Part shown: positions 6,408 through 6,831 of the stretch, one piece after another
How the letters are laid out: every line of letters begins with the position of its first letter
How positions within the stretch are numbered: the first letter of the stretch is position 1
Source: Magnetovibrio sp.
Lineage (GTDB): Bacteria; Pseudomonadota; Alphaproteobacteria; Rhodospirillales; Magnetovibrionaceae
DNA length: 6,831 bases
Direction: 5' to 3'
Assembly (NCBI GenBank): GCA_016763255.1
Contig: JAESUA010000046.1
Coordinates: 1 to 6,831 of the forward strand
Notes under the pieces: model-generated
The model's database searches: none
Told to the model about the DNA's origin: nothing
Seen by the model: the letters and a program-made list of their open reading frames with translations, nothing else
Translations under genes and position numbers: made by a program

Positions 6408-6720
6408 AGTCTGGCAAGCCCCTAATGCCTTGCCAATTTGATAAAATCAGAATCGAAGCCAGTTGGCCTAAGGATAAGAAAATTTGCGTTGACCTTGCGG
6501 TATCCTATTTATACCAAGCTGCATTAATAATGACCTATAGGGATCGCTCTCCAAAGGCCGACGGGGCGGAGAAAATCCGCAGGTGATGTGGTGAAGATGT
6601 CGCGGCGAGATATTAAATCGAATGGTATGTTTTCTGTAGCCCAAGAATAAGGACAGAACGAGAACGGATAAGACCCAAAGTGTAAACACAGGGCAAAAAA
6701 GTATAAACACGGCGTGATGG
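6408..6720. other. Non-coding interval between tRNA terminator and regulator promoter
   Basis: I see no convincing gene here. The minus-strand open frames (6468-6710 and 6524-6748) have no Shine-Dalgarno site, no domain-like sequence and overlap each other. Small structures are present: GGTAT/ATACC arms near 6499-6515, a GCGGA-GAAAA-TCCGC hairpin at 6566-6580, and the paired GTGTAAACAC-type repeats at 6680-6710. An origin as decayed mobile or repeat DNA is possible but unproven. Confidence 0.5.
6680..6710. repeat. Two GT(G/A)TAAACAC direct repeats, 21 bp apart
   Basis: GTGTAAACAC (6680-6689) and GTATAAACAC (6701-6710) differ at one base and are spaced 21 bp start to start, two helical turns. 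The first copy has perfect GTGT/ACAC arms. The arrangement resembles a pair of protein-binding sites on one DNA face, but no gene start is nearby on either strand. Confidence 0.4.
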
Positions 6721-6763
6721 GAAAAGAAAAAGCCCCCGGAAACTTCAACGTTTCCGGGGGCTT
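6721..6763 (-). terminator. Rho-independent terminator of the tRNA-Lys transcript
   Basis: In transcript sense, AAGCCCCCGGAAAC (6750-6763) pairs perfectly over 14 bp with GTTTCCGGGGGCTT (6730-6743) around a 6-nt loop. It is followed directly by TTTCTTTTC. It starts 4 nt after the tRNA CCA end, so it ends the tRNA transcript and insulates the downstream regulator. Confidence 0.93.
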
Positions 6764-6767
6764 AGAT

Positions 6768-6831
6768 TGGTGGGCCGTGACAGGCTTGAACTGTCGACCT
6801 AGTGATTAAGAGTCACCCGCTCTACCAACTG
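6768..6831 (-). tRNA. tRNA-Lys (anticodon CTT), 5' end beyond the window
   Basis: The minus strand shows the D-arm end CAGTTGGTAGAGC, an anticodon arm GGTGA-CTCTTAA-TCACT with anticodon CTT (6808-6810, decoding AAG), the variable loop, a T-arm GACAG-TTCAAGC-CTGTC, the 3' acceptor strand ACGGCCC, discriminator A and an encoded CCA (6768-6770). The missing 5' acceptor strand should read GGGCCGT. All visible stems pair, with one G-U at the base of the anticodon stem. A terminator follows at once. Confidence 0.96.

Noticed and set aside
6499..6515. GGTAT/ATACC inverted repeat and a TTGACC at 6489 as a plus-strand promoter or mobile-element end
   Set aside because: The arms are only 5 bp, the matching -10 is poor, no gene follows on the plus strand, and no second element end was found.
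6468..6748. Two short minus-strand open frames of 80 and 74 codons near the tRNA
   Set aside because: They overlap each other in different frames, one runs into the tRNA terminator, and neither has a ribosome-binding site or family resemblance.

Overview
The window is one continuous minus-strand gene cluster. It encodes a high-affinity branched-chain amino acid-type (HAAT/Liv) ABC importer with a PuuR-like XRE-cupin regulator upstream and an M20-family amidohydrolase/peptidase downstream. A partial tRNA-Lys(CTT) gene lies at the right edge. Moderate GC content, a tRNA-Lys with an encoded CCA end, and the style of the Liv proteins fit a proteobacterium, most likely an alphaproteobacterium. This is an inference from sequence style; no marker gene is present to place it.

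Layout, in the direction of transcription (right to left). At 6768-6831 is the 3' part of tRNA-Lys, followed by a strong intrinsic terminator (6721-6763). At 6274-6720 is a non-coding stretch holding a good sigma70-type promoter (6379-6407) for the regulator. At 5701-6264 is the XRE-cupin regulator. At 5483-5700 is a leader/promoter region with two palindromes, one overlapping a candidate -35 box. At 4307-5482 is the periplasmic solute-binding protein, which starts at TTG and carries a signal peptide. At 4266-4295 is an intercistronic hairpin. Then come livH (3299-4218), livM (2139-3290), livG (1352-2137) and livF (633-1355), packed with 4-nt overlaps or a 1-nt gap. Last is the M20 hydrolase, cut by the left window edge (start at 597).

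How the parts work together (inference): the binding protein captures a small amino-acid-like solute, LivHM and LivFG import it, and the co-transcribed M20 enzyme cleaves it in the cytoplasm. This would suit an N-acyl amino acid, amide or dipeptide better than free leucine. The XRE-cupin protein probably senses the solute or its product and controls the binding-protein promoter.

Most notable: livH is broken by a 1-nt frameshift at a T7 run that reads as a canonical -1 slippery heptamer (U UUU UUG). The conserved LivH N-terminus sits in one frame and the rest in the -1 frame, while all neighbouring genes are intact. LivG also has a degenerate ABC signature motif, and the binding protein lacks the Ser/Thr loop that LivJ-type proteins use to hold amino acids.
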